In this document: positions 46,454 to 53,534 of the stretch, one piece after another | Layout of the letters: each line of letters starts with the position of its first letter | How positions within the stretch are numbered: the stretch's first letter is position 1 | Origin: an uncultured Bacilli bacterium | GTDB taxonomy: Bacteria > Bacillota_I > Bacilli_A > RFN20 > CAG-826 | DNA length: 64,000 nucleotides | Direction: 5' to 3' | Assembly (NCBI GenBank): GCA_934725985.1 | Contig: CAKVCX010000001.1 | Coordinates: 744,001 to 808,000, forward strand | The notes under the pieces: model-generated | What the model saw: the letters and a program-made list of their open reading frames with translations, nothing else | Database searches by the model: none | Told to the model about the DNA's origin: nothing | Made by a program: the position numbers and the translations under genes

Positions 46454-47525
46454 TTTCGAGGGATTGTCGATTTCCGCTCAGGCGGAATGCGAAAACGCAG
46501 CCCGGTCTTTGTGCAAAATCGATAAGGAGTTGGACAAGGTCCATCGGACCGCTTCCAAACTGGAAACGTCGAGGACGAAGGAATATGAAGCATTCCTTCT
46601 AAAGGCAAAAAACGAAATCGAAGAAAGAATCAAAAACTTCACGGATTCCTTGGAAGAGTATAAGGCCTTGAAAACGAAAACCTTTGACTCAGATGGAGCC
46701 CAAAGCGAAAAACTTGCCAATATTTATTCTAAGATCCAAATACAAAGAAAAGAGTTAACCGAAAGAGTGAATGAGCTGACTGGCTCGAAACTCGCGGTGC
46801 TCGATCAACTCATAGACGAGAATTTGCTGAGTTTGGGAGAGAAAGGTAGAGAACGCTTGCTTGAAGAAATGCACGGAATCCAAGCGCTTTCGCAAACGCT
46901 CTTAGACAAAATCAATTTCATCGATGACGTTTCGCTAAGAGAGCTCGCCTATTGTCAAGCTAAGAAAATGGAATCGGAAGGAATGGAGTTCGATGCCATA
47001 TTGGAAAAAGCCAAAGAAGAATATGACATATTGCTCGGGAAAAAGACCGCGCAGGTGATTGAACAATGCAAATCGGAATTGAAGGATAACGGCATTTCGT
47101 CGGATATCATAAAAGACGATGTTTCCCTTAATGAGGCAGTAAAAGCTACCAACGCGGCCATTGTGGAGGAGAAGGTGAGAAAAGAGACGATTCGAGTCAT
47201 CGTAAAAGCAATTAGAGAAAGGGGATTTGTTGTCGATACGAAGAAAAACCTAAAAATCGACAAAGACAAAAACGTAGTGAAACTGGTCGCCTTGAAACCA
47301 TCCGGACAAAGAGCCGAGTTCGAAATCCGAATAAACGGGAAATTCATGTACCGATTCGAGGGGTACGAAGGGACGGCTTGCAACAAAGATATTGAGCCGT
47401 TCATGGACGATTTGGAGAACGTCTACGGCATCAAGGTCCTTCATGAAGACGTCCAATGGTCCAACCCCGATAAGATATCCACCCAAAAATATCAATACGC
47501 AAACGTAAATAAGAACAAGAAATAG
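46431..47525 (+). CDS. Coiled-coil protein with a C-terminal DUF2997-like segment
   Basis: A 364-residue protein starting SHQVTIDFEG. Residues about 30-260 are highly charged and predicted coiled coil. The C-terminus (from about residue 270) is a small alpha/beta unit: IRERGFVVDTKKNLKIDKD, RAEFEIRINGKFMYRFEG, YEGTACNKDIEPFMDDLENVYG. The Gly-x-x-Gly-x-x-Cys with a following helix is reminiscent of DUF2997, a small protein that accompanies AAA ATPases in Ycf46-type clusters; this similarity is by eye and uncertain. SD TTGGAGGT precedes ATG 46431. It lies between the HEPN-like gene and the AAA ATPase and may be the adaptor linking them. Confidence 0.62.
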   Translation: MSHQVTIDFEGLSISAQAECENAARSLCKIDKELDKVHRTASKLETSRTKEYEAFLLKAKNEIEERIKNFTDSLEEYKALKTKTFDSDGAQSEKLANIYSKIQIQRKELTERVNELTGSKLAVLDQLIDENLLSLGEKGRERLLEEMHGIQALSQTLLDKINFIDDVSLRELAYCQAKKMESEGMEFDAILEKAKEEYDILLGKKTAQVIEQCKSELKDNGISSDIIKDDVSLNEAVKATNAAIVEEKVRKETIRVIVKAIRERGFVVDTKKNLKIDKDKNVVKLVALKPSGQRAEFEIRINGKFMYRFEGYEGTACNKDIEPFMDDLENVYGIKVLHEDVQWSNPDKISTQKYQYANVNKNKK

Positions 47526-47534
47526 GAGAAAATT

Positions 47535-49349
47535 ATGTCATTGCAAAACAATTTCAACAAAATCAAAAGAGAAGCCGGAATCAAGAAATGCGTCATCATT
47601 GACGGGAATGTCGGAGACGTGTATCTCGATGAAAAGAAAAGAAACGTTACACTGAGAGAATATCTTGAAAACATGTTCCAAGAGATGGATTACAAAGATA
47701 TTGTCTATTGGGACAGGGTGGAAGGAGCTACGGGTGCAATCGATAAGCTCACCTTGACCGATGAAGCAGATGTCGAAGGGGACGATTATGATCTAGGTGA
47801 GGAAGAAAGCCCTAAAAGTCAACAAGGCTTGTTCAAATCGCCTTCCGATATTCTCAATGTCGTCTATAAAAACGTCACTGACAGAAAGAAGAAAATCGCC
47901 TTCATTATCAACTGGTCCGAATACATTTTTGGAACCAATGGCCTTTCTGAGGAAGAAAGGCAGAACATCACCCTTTTGGGAAAGACTTTGAAGGATAGGA
48001 AAGTCGAGTATTCCAATCTTGATTGCAACGAGAGCGTCGTCATCATGGTCTTGAACAAGGCCTCTGGATTGCCACTTTCTTTCTACCAAGGGAATCCTGA
48101 AGTTGAAATCGTCACTCTCCAAAAGCCAGACAGAAGTGAGAGGAAGGAGATGATCGAGAAAATCGAAGATTCTTTCGACGTAAGACTTAAAACCGGCACC
48201 AATTCCTTGTTAGATAACGAGAACATCGAATGCATTGACATGCTCGAGGATTTTACCAATAGGGAAATTATTCAGCTTGCAAGGCTTTCGAGAAAAGAAG
48301 AGAAGATGACCTTCGAAAAGCTCTTTTATCTCTTCAAATACGGCGAAAAGGAAAATCCGTGGGAAAAGCTTGAATATTCTAGGGTCAAAAACATCAAGAA
48401 GGAGCTTTCGGAAAGGGTCATTGGGCAAGAAGAGGCTATCGATAAAATCGAAAAAACGGTTGTCAAAGCCTATATGGGCCTCACTGGCCTTCATAAAGCT
48501 TCCTCTCGATCTATGCCAAAAGGGGTTTTCTTCTTCGTTGGTCCAACCGGTGTTGGAAAAACGGAACTATCGAAGGCGTTGGCAAAATTCCTTTTTGGTG
48601 ATGAGCAGGCTTGCATCCGTTTTGATATGTCTGAATACGCTCAGGAGAACAGCGATCAAAAGCTCATCGGCGCAGCGCCAGGATATGTTGGATATGAGGA
48701 AGGCGGACAGCTCACAAATGCAATAAAAGAACATCCCTTCAGCGTTGTCTTGTTTGACGAAATTGAGAAAGCGGCCAAGCCGAACCCTAGGATTTTGGAT
48801 ATCTTCTTGCAGATTTTAGAAGACGGAAGGCTCACCGATTCCAAAGGAGAGACCGTTTATTTTGCGGACACCATCATCGTCTTCACCTCCAATTTGGGAG
48901 CTAACCAAGTACAGGCAAGCTCCGACAAAAAAGGTGTTGCTAGGGAATTCATCAAGATCGTGAAGGATTATTTCGACAACGAGCTCAAGAGACCTGAACT
49001 TTTGGGGAGGATCGGCTATAACAACATCGTTCCTTTCAATTTCATCCAGGACAAAGAATTCCAATACAAAATCTGTAAGAACAAATTGAAGCCCGTCATC
49101 AAAGGAATAGAGGAGAAATACAAACTTGAGCTCGAGTTTGAAAAGGAGATGGAAGCTATCGACTATATCCTTTCCGGAGTCGATTCAAGCAAAGGCGGAC
49201 GCGATATTCTTAACGCCATCAACGATAGGCTTTTGGATCCACTTGCCATGTACCTTTTTGAAAACAAAGATGATCTACGGGCTATGAAGGGAATGAGAAT
49301 CATTGCAAAAGTCGCAAAGGAAGGCTTCCACTTTGAGTTCGGTGAATAA
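47535..49349 (+). CDS. ClpB-type AAA+ ATPase with degenerate N-terminal half
   Basis: A 604-residue AAA+ protein. The C-terminal ~330 residues are an intact ClpA/ClpB D2-type module: RVIGQEEAIDKI, Walker A GPTGVGKT (336-343), FDMSEYAQENS, the pore-region block APGYVGYEEGGQL, Walker B VVLFDEIEKA (Asp408-Glu409), sensor-1 TSNLGANQ, an Arg-containing LGRIGYNN and a small domain ending GGRDILNAINDRLLDPLA. The first ~270 residues look like a degenerate ATPase-like domain without a P-loop (KKIAFIINWSEYIF as a Walker-B-like strand), reminiscent of Ycf46. There is no ClpP-docking or M-domain. Probably an unfoldase or remodeller of its operon partners. SD AGGAG precedes ATG 47535. Confidence 0.82.
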   Translation: MSLQNNFNKIKREAGIKKCVIIDGNVGDVYLDEKKRNVTLREYLENMFQEMDYKDIVYWDRVEGATGAIDKLTLTDEADVEGDDYDLGEEESPKSQQGLFKSPSDILNVVYKNVTDRKKKIAFIINWSEYIFGTNGLSEEERQNITLLGKTLKDRKVEYSNLDCNESVVIMVLNKASGLPLSFYQGNPEVEIVTLQKPDRSERKEMIEKIEDSFDVRLKTGTNSLLDNENIECIDMLEDFTNREIIQLARLSRKEEKMTFEKLFYLFKYGEKENPWEKLEYSRVKNIKKELSERVIGQEEAIDKIEKTVVKAYMGLTGLHKASSRSMPKGVFFFVGPTGVGKTELSKALAKFLFGDEQACIRFDMSEYAQENSDQKLIGAAPGYVGYEEGGQLTNAIKEHPFSVVLFDEIEKAAKPNPRILDIFLQILEDGRLTDSKGETVYFADTIIVFTSNLGANQVQASSDKKGVAREFIKIVKDYFDNELKRPELLGRIGYNNIVPFNFIQDKEFQYKICKNKLKPVIKGIEEKYKLELEFEKEMEAIDYILSGVDSSKGGRDILNAINDRLLDPLAMYLFENKDDLRAMKGMRIIAKVAKEGFHFEFGE

Positions 49350-49878
49350 ATTCAACGTCGCCTATATCAAACTTTCAACCAGAACAGAAGGGCCATTCAA
49401 CAGGTGTTGCATTTGGTTTCAAGGGTGTAATCTCAATTGCCAAGGATGTTGCAATAGGGAATTACAGCCTCTGATCCCAAAGCACATAGTCACGTTGGAT
49501 AAGCTTATCGGTATCGTTTGCAGCGCAATGGAAAAATATGAAATCGAGGGGGTGACGTTAAGTGGTGGCGAGCCTTCTCTTCAGCGAAATCTCTTGGATT
49601 TAAACAAAAAGATACATTCTCTGGGGTTGGGTATCATCATGTTCTCGGGCAAGAGAAAAGACGAACTTGATAAAGAACTTGTCGATTCCGTTGATTTACT
49701 GATTGATGGTCCTTATATCGATTCCCTACATGATAGTAGCCGTATTCTGATAGGGTCCAAGAATAAAAACCTCCACTTTGTTACAAATAGATACAAGGCA
49801 GAAGAAAGTTACTTCTATAACAAAACAGCGGTGGAAGAGGTTACTGCGGAAGAGTATATTTTCATTAACGGCGACTGA
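49333..49878 (+). CDS. Short radical-SAM activase-like protein (NrdG/PflA-like)
   Basis: About 180 residues. It carries the C-x3-C-x2-C cluster motif in FQGCNLNCQGCCNR (Cys32, Cys36, Cys39), then VTLSGGEPSLQ (the GGE motif that contacts SAM) and DLLIDGPYIDS. These are features of the small radical-SAM activases that generate glycyl radicals. No anaerobic ribonucleotide reductase or other glycyl-radical enzyme is nearby, so the partner is unknown; modification of a cargo protein or small molecule is an inference. The start is uncertain: TTG 49333 is 8 bases after AAGGAAGG, while GTG 49342 is the other candidate. Both overlap the AAA gene. Last gene of the cargo operon. Confidence 0.75.
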   Translation: MSSVNKFNVAYIKLSTRTEGPFNRCCIWFQGCNLNCQGCCNRELQPLIPKHIVTLDKLIGIVCSAMEKYEIEGVTLSGGEPSLQRNLLDLNKKIHSLGLGIIMFSGKRKDELDKELVDSVDLLIDGPYIDSLHDSSRILIGSKNKNLHFVTNRYKAEESYFYNKTAVEEVTAEEYIFINGD

Positions 49879-49904
49879 AAAATTCACGCTCAAAAGGTCA
49901 AATT

Positions 49905-50205
49905 TAATGAGAGATTTTGATAAAATATTCTTAGAAAGATAAGCGATTAGATTCCTTCTCCATTCATCCTTCCTAAGCAAATTAGCCATCCATTGAAGAC
50001 GCCATGAAAGTGGCGGAAATCAGTGGAAAATTCCTTCCACGCGCGTTTTCCACTCTTTTGGGAAAGGAGACGAAACGGAAACGGCTCGGCTCTTCTCAAT
50101 CCAGCTCGTTGATGACTGACAAGAGCCTAAGCATTCATCAAGAAAATCGGTAGTTCCAATCCTTGAATCTCATAGAAGTTGCAAAGACTCGCAGGATTCA
50201 AAAGA
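49905..50205 (+). repeat. Right-end sequence of E1, homologous to the right end of E2
   Basis: A ~300-base non-coding stretch next to the att repeat. It aligns by eye with 57010-57300: TAAAATATTC / TAGAATATTC, GATAAG, TAGATTCCT, GTGGAAAATTCC / GTGGAAATTCA, then CGGTAGTTCCAATCC / CGGTAATTCCAATCC, GAATCTC and GCAGGATTCAAAAGA directly before the att core. GTGGAAAA ... TTTTCCAC forms an inverted repeat. This is the expected place for recombinase arm sites. No gene is seen here. Confidence 0.7.
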
Positions 50206-50271
50206 GACTCAAAATCCACTGTCTGATGAGGACGTGCCGGTTCGAGTCCGGCCTCGGGCACCATCTTGATT
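50206..50271 (+). repeat. attR/attL junction: second copy of the 66-bp tRNA-Leu repeat
   Basis: Exact copy of 36867-36932. It lacks the tRNA 5' half, so it does not encode a tRNA. It is the right boundary of E1 and at the same time the left boundary of E2. A near copy of the tRNA terminator (CCTCTTAGC/GCTAGGAGG, T-tract) follows at 50276-50307. Confidence 0.92.
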
Positions 50272-50433
50272 CTAACCTCTTAGCTTCTTTGCTAGGAGGT
50301 TTTTTCTTCCGCTTATCAAGAAATCGCGCGGCCCACCTCGAGACGGAAAGCTGGCAAAGGTACGGCTTCGGGGCGGGCTTTCCACTCTTTTGAGAAGCCT
50401 GAACGCAAAAAATCCACAACCGAATTGGGCTGC

Positions 50434-50751
50434 GGGAGGAGCGGAGGAAGGCCTTCGGAAGGATGGGGAAAGGTACAAAGTCGACTGGGTGACCAGGACG
50501 TTCAAGGAGTTCCTCAAGAAGAACAATCTGAGAGTGATCCGGCTCCATGACTTGCGTCATACCTGCGCGACGATGCGTAGGCATACAGGAGTCCCGATGG
50601 AGGACATCCAGAAGTTCCTGGGGCATTCGACCATAACGACGACACCCAGCACAGAACCACCATCTCAAGGCTAAGCGATTATCTATCCGACAAAACCAAG
50701 GACGATGAGATAGATAAAGTCGTTCTCAACGGCAGGGAATTGCAAAAATAA
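50434..50751 (+). pseudogene. Tyrosine integrase of E2, truncated and frameshifted
   Basis: Only the catalytic C-terminal part remains: VDWVTRTFKEFLKKNNLRVIRLHDLRHTCATM (H-x-x-R box) and IQKFLGHSTITTT (His box). The frame then breaks where the catalytic Tyr segment should be and resumes in another frame as DTQHRTTISRLSDYLSDKTK to TAA at 50751. The same C-terminal block closes the E1 integrase remnant, so the two enzymes are homologous and both lost the Tyr region. The N-terminal half is missing. A good terminator follows. Confidence 0.8.
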
Positions 50752-50761
50752 GAAAGTGAAG

Positions 50762-50793
50762 AACAGGAATCCTAAATAAGGAGTCCTGTTTTT
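50762..50793 (+). terminator. Terminator after the E2 integrase remnant
   Basis: AACAGGA-AT-CCT-AAATA-AGG-AG-TCCTGTT hairpin followed by TTT; it insulates the next gene. Confidence 0.75.
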
Positions 50794-50913
50794 CGAAAGC
50801 GCTCGCAAACGGAACGATTGAAATGTTTCACAATCCATGAAAAAAACCGCCACGCCTAGAGAATTCAGCCATTCCATGGTAAAATCTAGCAAAAGAAAGA
50901 ATAGGTGATTCGC

Positions 50914-51276
50914 ATGATTTTCAAAGAGGACCAGCATACCGAGCTGAAGGAGAACCCCAAAAGCGCGACCATCGTCAATGAGATCGTCGCCTTCTTGAAC
51001 ACGTGCGAAGGCAAAATCTATATAGGGGTCAAAGACGACGGAACGATTGCTGGCGTAGATGACATCGACAAGGCATCCGTTTTTGCATCGAACATTATTG
51101 CCGACCAGATAGAGCCGAACCCAAGAGGACTCGTATCCATCGAGACACCAACAGTTGACGGCAAGCGCATCATCGAGATTGTCATCAAGAAGGGCGATAA
51201 ACTCTACTACGTCAAGAAATACGGGATGAGCAGCTCCGGATGCTTCGAAAGAATAGGCGCCTCCTCCAGGGCATGA
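50914..51276 (+). CDS. AlbA_2 (Schlafen-type) DNA-binding domain protein, N-terminal half of a split gene
   Basis: A 120-residue AlbA_2-type domain: EDQHTELKENPKSATIVNEIVAFLNTCEGKIYIGVKDDG, VDDIDKASVFASNIIADQIEPNP and KRIIEIVIKKGDKLYYV, ending CFERIGASSR. In the usual single-chain family this runs on into the sequence encoded by the next frame; here the frame ends with TGA 51274-51276, which overlaps the ATG of the downstream half (ATGA). A one-base loss at this point explains the split, though the overlap could allow coupled translation of two chains. ATG 50914 is chosen with AATAGGTG upstream. Such proteins are common in defence islands. Confidence 0.7.
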   Translation: MIFKEDQHTELKENPKSATIVNEIVAFLNTCEGKIYIGVKDDGTIAGVDDIDKASVFASNIIADQIEPNPRGLVSIETPTVDGKRIIEIVIKKGDKLYYVKKYGMSSSGCFERIGASSRA

Positions 51277-52250
51277 CGCCCGAGCAGATCGCTAAGAGGT
51301 TCGCCGAGACGATAGCAATCCCAGAAAAGAAAATGGTGGACGTTTCGTGCAATCGCACTGACCTTACTTTCACGAAATTCAAGACCTACTTGGGTGCGAG
51401 AAGCGTCCATTGGAACGAATCCAAGTTCGAAGAGAACTTCAATCTGAGGACAGCGGATGGGAAATACAACCTTATCGCGGATCTCTTCGCCGACGAGAAC
51501 TCCGATTCCATCAAAGTGGCCATTTTCAGGGGGACGGATAAATCCGATTACCTCAAAAGGAACGAGTACGGGTTCACTTGCCTCCTCTATGCCATGGACC
51601 AGGTTAGCGAATACTGCCTCGCCTTAAACGAGACGTTCGTGGACACCTCGAAGATGGTCAGGCAGGAGAAGAAGCTCTTCGACGAGGACGCCTTCAGGGA
51701 AGCGTGGATTAGCGCCGTCGTCCACAACAAGTGGGTAGACGGAATACCTCCCGCCGTCTATTGGTACGACGACAGGCTCGAGATCATCTCCTATGGCACA
51801 ATACCTAGTGGGATGACCAAGGAGGATTTCCTCGCCGGCAAGACCCATCCGGTGAACGAAGAGCTCATGAAGATCTTCCTCCAATGCCACATCGTCGAGC
51901 AGACGGGTCATGGAGTGCCGAAGGTTGTTAGGAAATACGGCGAGAAAGCCTACGATTTTGGCACGTCCACGATAACCGTGACAATCCCTTTCGACAGGAG
52001 TGGGTTCAGGGACAAACGGGAAAACGCTACTGTAAACGCTACTGTAAACGCTACTGTAAAGTTGAATGAAACGGAAAAAGCCATCCTCCGCTTGATTTCC
52101 GAAGACAGTGGTGTCACCATCGAATTCCTTTCGGAAAAGATCGGAAAGCATAGGACGACAATCCTTCGCGCACTTGGCCAATTGAGAGAAAAAGGGCTGG
52201 TTGAGAGAGTCGGCTCCGACAAAGCAGGACATTGGGAGGTCAAGAAATGA
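51273..52250 (+). CDS. ATP-binding / winged-helix half of the split AlbA_2 protein
   Basis: A 325-residue continuation of the AlbA_2-family protein. It includes the region AWISAVVHNKWVDGIPPAVYWYDDRLEIISYGTIPSGMTKEDF and EQTGHGVPKVVRKYGEKAYDF, which form the HATPase_c_4-like part of the 'ATP-dependent DNA helicase RecG-related' family. A (NATV)3 linker follows, then a winged helix (LISEDSGVTIEFLSEKIGKHRTTILRALGQL). It starts with ATG 51273 inside the stop of the first half. Two further broken copies of this region lie in E3. Its stop overlaps the SUFU gene start (ATGA), so the genes are an operon. Confidence 0.72.
   Translation: MTPEQIAKRFAETIAIPEKKMVDVSCNRTDLTFTKFKTYLGARSVHWNESKFEENFNLRTADGKYNLIADLFADENSDSIKVAIFRGTDKSDYLKRNEYGFTCLLYAMDQVSEYCLALNETFVDTSKMVRQEKKLFDEDAFREAWISAVVHNKWVDGIPPAVYWYDDRLEIISYGTIPSGMTKEDFLAGKTHPVNEELMKIFLQCHIVEQTGHGVPKVVRKYGEKAYDFGTSTITVTIPFDRSGFRDKRENATVNATVNATVKLNETEKAILRLISEDSGVTIEFLSEKIGKHRTTILRALGQLREKGLVERVGSDKAGHWEVKK
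52023..52058 (+). repeat. Three tandem 12-bp repeats inside the AlbA_2 gene
   Basis: AACGCTACTGTA occurs three times in tandem and begins a fourth time; it encodes Asn-Ala-Thr-Val repeats linking the ATPase-like part to the winged helix. The unit length keeps the frame, so copy-number change would alter linker length only. Confidence 0.9.
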
Positions 52251-52906
52251 CGGGTCCTGCCAAGCTCCAGTTCTCCAAGAGCAAGAGGCACCAAAAGCTC
52301 TACGAACACTACCTCGCGCACTTCAAGGAAGAGCCGGCTTTCAGCCTGAGGCTAAAGAAAAACCTCCTGCCGACCGGCATGAAGCCGATAACGACCTTGG
52401 TCTTCAAGCCAACGGAGGAGATGCCTTTCTGGAAGCTCTCTACGATAGGCGCGAGCGATTACCTGATGCCAGAACGCGATATAGGTTGGGGAAGGAAGGC
52501 CAATAGAAGGAACGAATACATGATACTTCTCTCACCCGACATCGACGTGAGCGAGGGCTCGACCGATTGGCTTTCTCTCAACTCGCTCCTCTGGGTCACG
52601 GCCCAATACGCCTATAGCGAAAAGGACTGCCTGACGGTATCCGACACCATCAACATGAAGGCGGATGGGAAATACTGCGGGACGGTTCTCTTATTACCCG
52701 AAGTATTCAAATCCCCGAGCATCGTCAAATGCTATGTTTCGAAACACAAATACATCAGCGTCTTCCAGGTGATGCCGATCACGAAGGAGCTGCTTTCGAA
52801 AAAGCTAAAGAAAGGCACGAACGGCATCTATTGGCTCATGGAGCAGTTCTACACGCACGATGACGATTACAAGCTTATATCGTCCAAACCGTTTTCAACT
52901 TTATAA
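52247..52906 (+). CDS. Suppressor-of-fused (SUFU) domain protein
   Basis: A 219-residue soluble protein matching the bacterial SUFU domain: TTLVFKPTEEMPFWKLSTIGASDYLMP, RRNEYMILLSPD, TDWLSLNSLLWVTAQYAYSEKDCLTVSDTI, GTVLLLPEVF and SVFQVMPITKEL. In bacteria SUFU proteins are frequent immunity partners in polymorphic-toxin and conflict loci, so an antitoxin or immunity role is possible; no toxin directly matched to it is seen. Start ATG 52247 overlaps the previous stop. Strongly GC-rich compared with the next gene. Confidence 0.8.
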   Translation: MTGPAKLQFSKSKRHQKLYEHYLAHFKEEPAFSLRLKKNLLPTGMKPITTLVFKPTEEMPFWKLSTIGASDYLMPERDIGWGRKANRRNEYMILLSPDIDVSEGSTDWLSLNSLLWVTAQYAYSEKDCLTVSDTINMKADGKYCGTVLLLPEVFKSPSIVKCYVSKHKYISVFQVMPITKELLSKKLKKGTNGIYWLMEQFYTHDDDYKLISSKPFSTL

Positions 52907-52928
52907 TTAACAGGAGATGAAATACAGT

Positions 52929-53473
52929 ATGTTAAAGAGAAAAAATATAGTTTCGCTTGCTTTATTGATACCCACGTCTTTACTTTTTGCCGGTTGCGGT
53001 AAAAAAACGGAAGAGAAGCCACAACCTACGCCGACCGAAGAAAAAAGGATTTGTTCTTTTTCGATTTCAAATCTTGATTCGGAGTTTCCAATAGACGCCG
53101 TTTCCATTACCGTTCCTTACGGAATAAACTCTGTCACTGCAAGTCTTGAAGATTATAAAGCGGGTTTTCTAACATCAAAGAATGATGGAAGCAGAGCGGT
53201 TTTGCAAAGTATAGAAAATCTTGAAAACGACGATTATTCGTTTACGGTGTCAGACGGAAGCTATAGTTATAAAAAAGAAACCGTGTTGAGTTTAGAAAAC
53301 AGTTTTTTCGATAAGACAGACGGAGAATTTTACCTAAGCCTATGTTTGTTCCAAAAAGCTGATAAATATTTGGAAGTTCCGTTACGGGATATCAATACAA
53401 GGTAGCATATAAGATAACCGACAGCAAAATTGCCTTTGAGACAAAGAACGGAGCGGTTATTCGTAATCATTAA
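52929..53473 (+). pseudogene. Lipoprotein with a single-base frameshift near the 3' end
   Basis: ATG 52929 with GGAG upstream begins a lipoprotein: LKRKNIVSLALLIPTSLLFAGCG (lipobox FAGC), then a Pro/Thr/Glu-rich linker and a small beta-rich domain. The frame stops at TAG 53403-53405. A +1 frame from about 53386 continues smoothly as GYQYKVAYKITDSKIAFETKNGAVIRNH to TAA 53471-53473. Restoring one G in GTTCCGTTACGGG would give VPVTGYQYKVAYK, so a one-base deletion is likely. The product may still be made in a slightly shortened form. AT-rich, unlike the preceding SUFU gene. Confidence 0.65.
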
Positions 53474-53534
53474 CATTTTTATAGGTAAACAGCAAAACGT
53501 TCGCCACGAACTGTTGTGATACAAAAAACAAATT

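Larger units (their letters stand above)
36867..50271 (+). mobile_element. Integrative element E1 in tRNA-Leu, carrying a multi-gene cargo system
   Basis: A 13.4-kb segment bounded by perfect 66-bp repeats of the tRNA-Leu 3' half. It is visibly richer in G+C than the host flanks and uses strong AGGAGG-type ribosome sites. From left to right it holds a decayed IS200-like transposase, a decayed tyrosine integrase, an XRE regulator, a candidate ncRNA, six packed cargo genes (38829-49878) and a ~300-base right end. That right end is also found, diverged, at the end of element E2. The integrase is broken, so E1 is probably stranded unless mobilised in trans. No conjugation or capsid genes are seen. 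Confidence 0.85.

Noticed and set aside
49333..49878. Anaerobic ribonucleotide reductase activase (nrdG) as the function
   Set aside because: No nrdD or other glycyl-radical enzyme is nearby, and the gene is embedded in a cargo operon; family resemblance is kept, the specific role is not claimed.
50206..50268. Second tRNA-Leu gene
   Set aside because: Only the 3' half is present; the acceptor 5' strand and D-arm are missing, so it is an attachment-site copy, not a tRNA gene.
36867..50271. Prophage
   Set aside because: The tRNA/att arrangement and integrase would fit, but there are no capsid, portal, terminase, tail or lysis genes.
52021..52062. CRISPR-like repeats
   Set aside because: The 12-bp units are contiguous with no spacers and are part of a coding linker. 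No CRISPR array or cas gene was seen anywhere in the window.
51624..52232. 202-codon minus-strand frame inside the AlbA_2 gene
   Set aside because: High G+C lowers stop frequency on the opposite strand; the plus-strand frame carries the family motifs.
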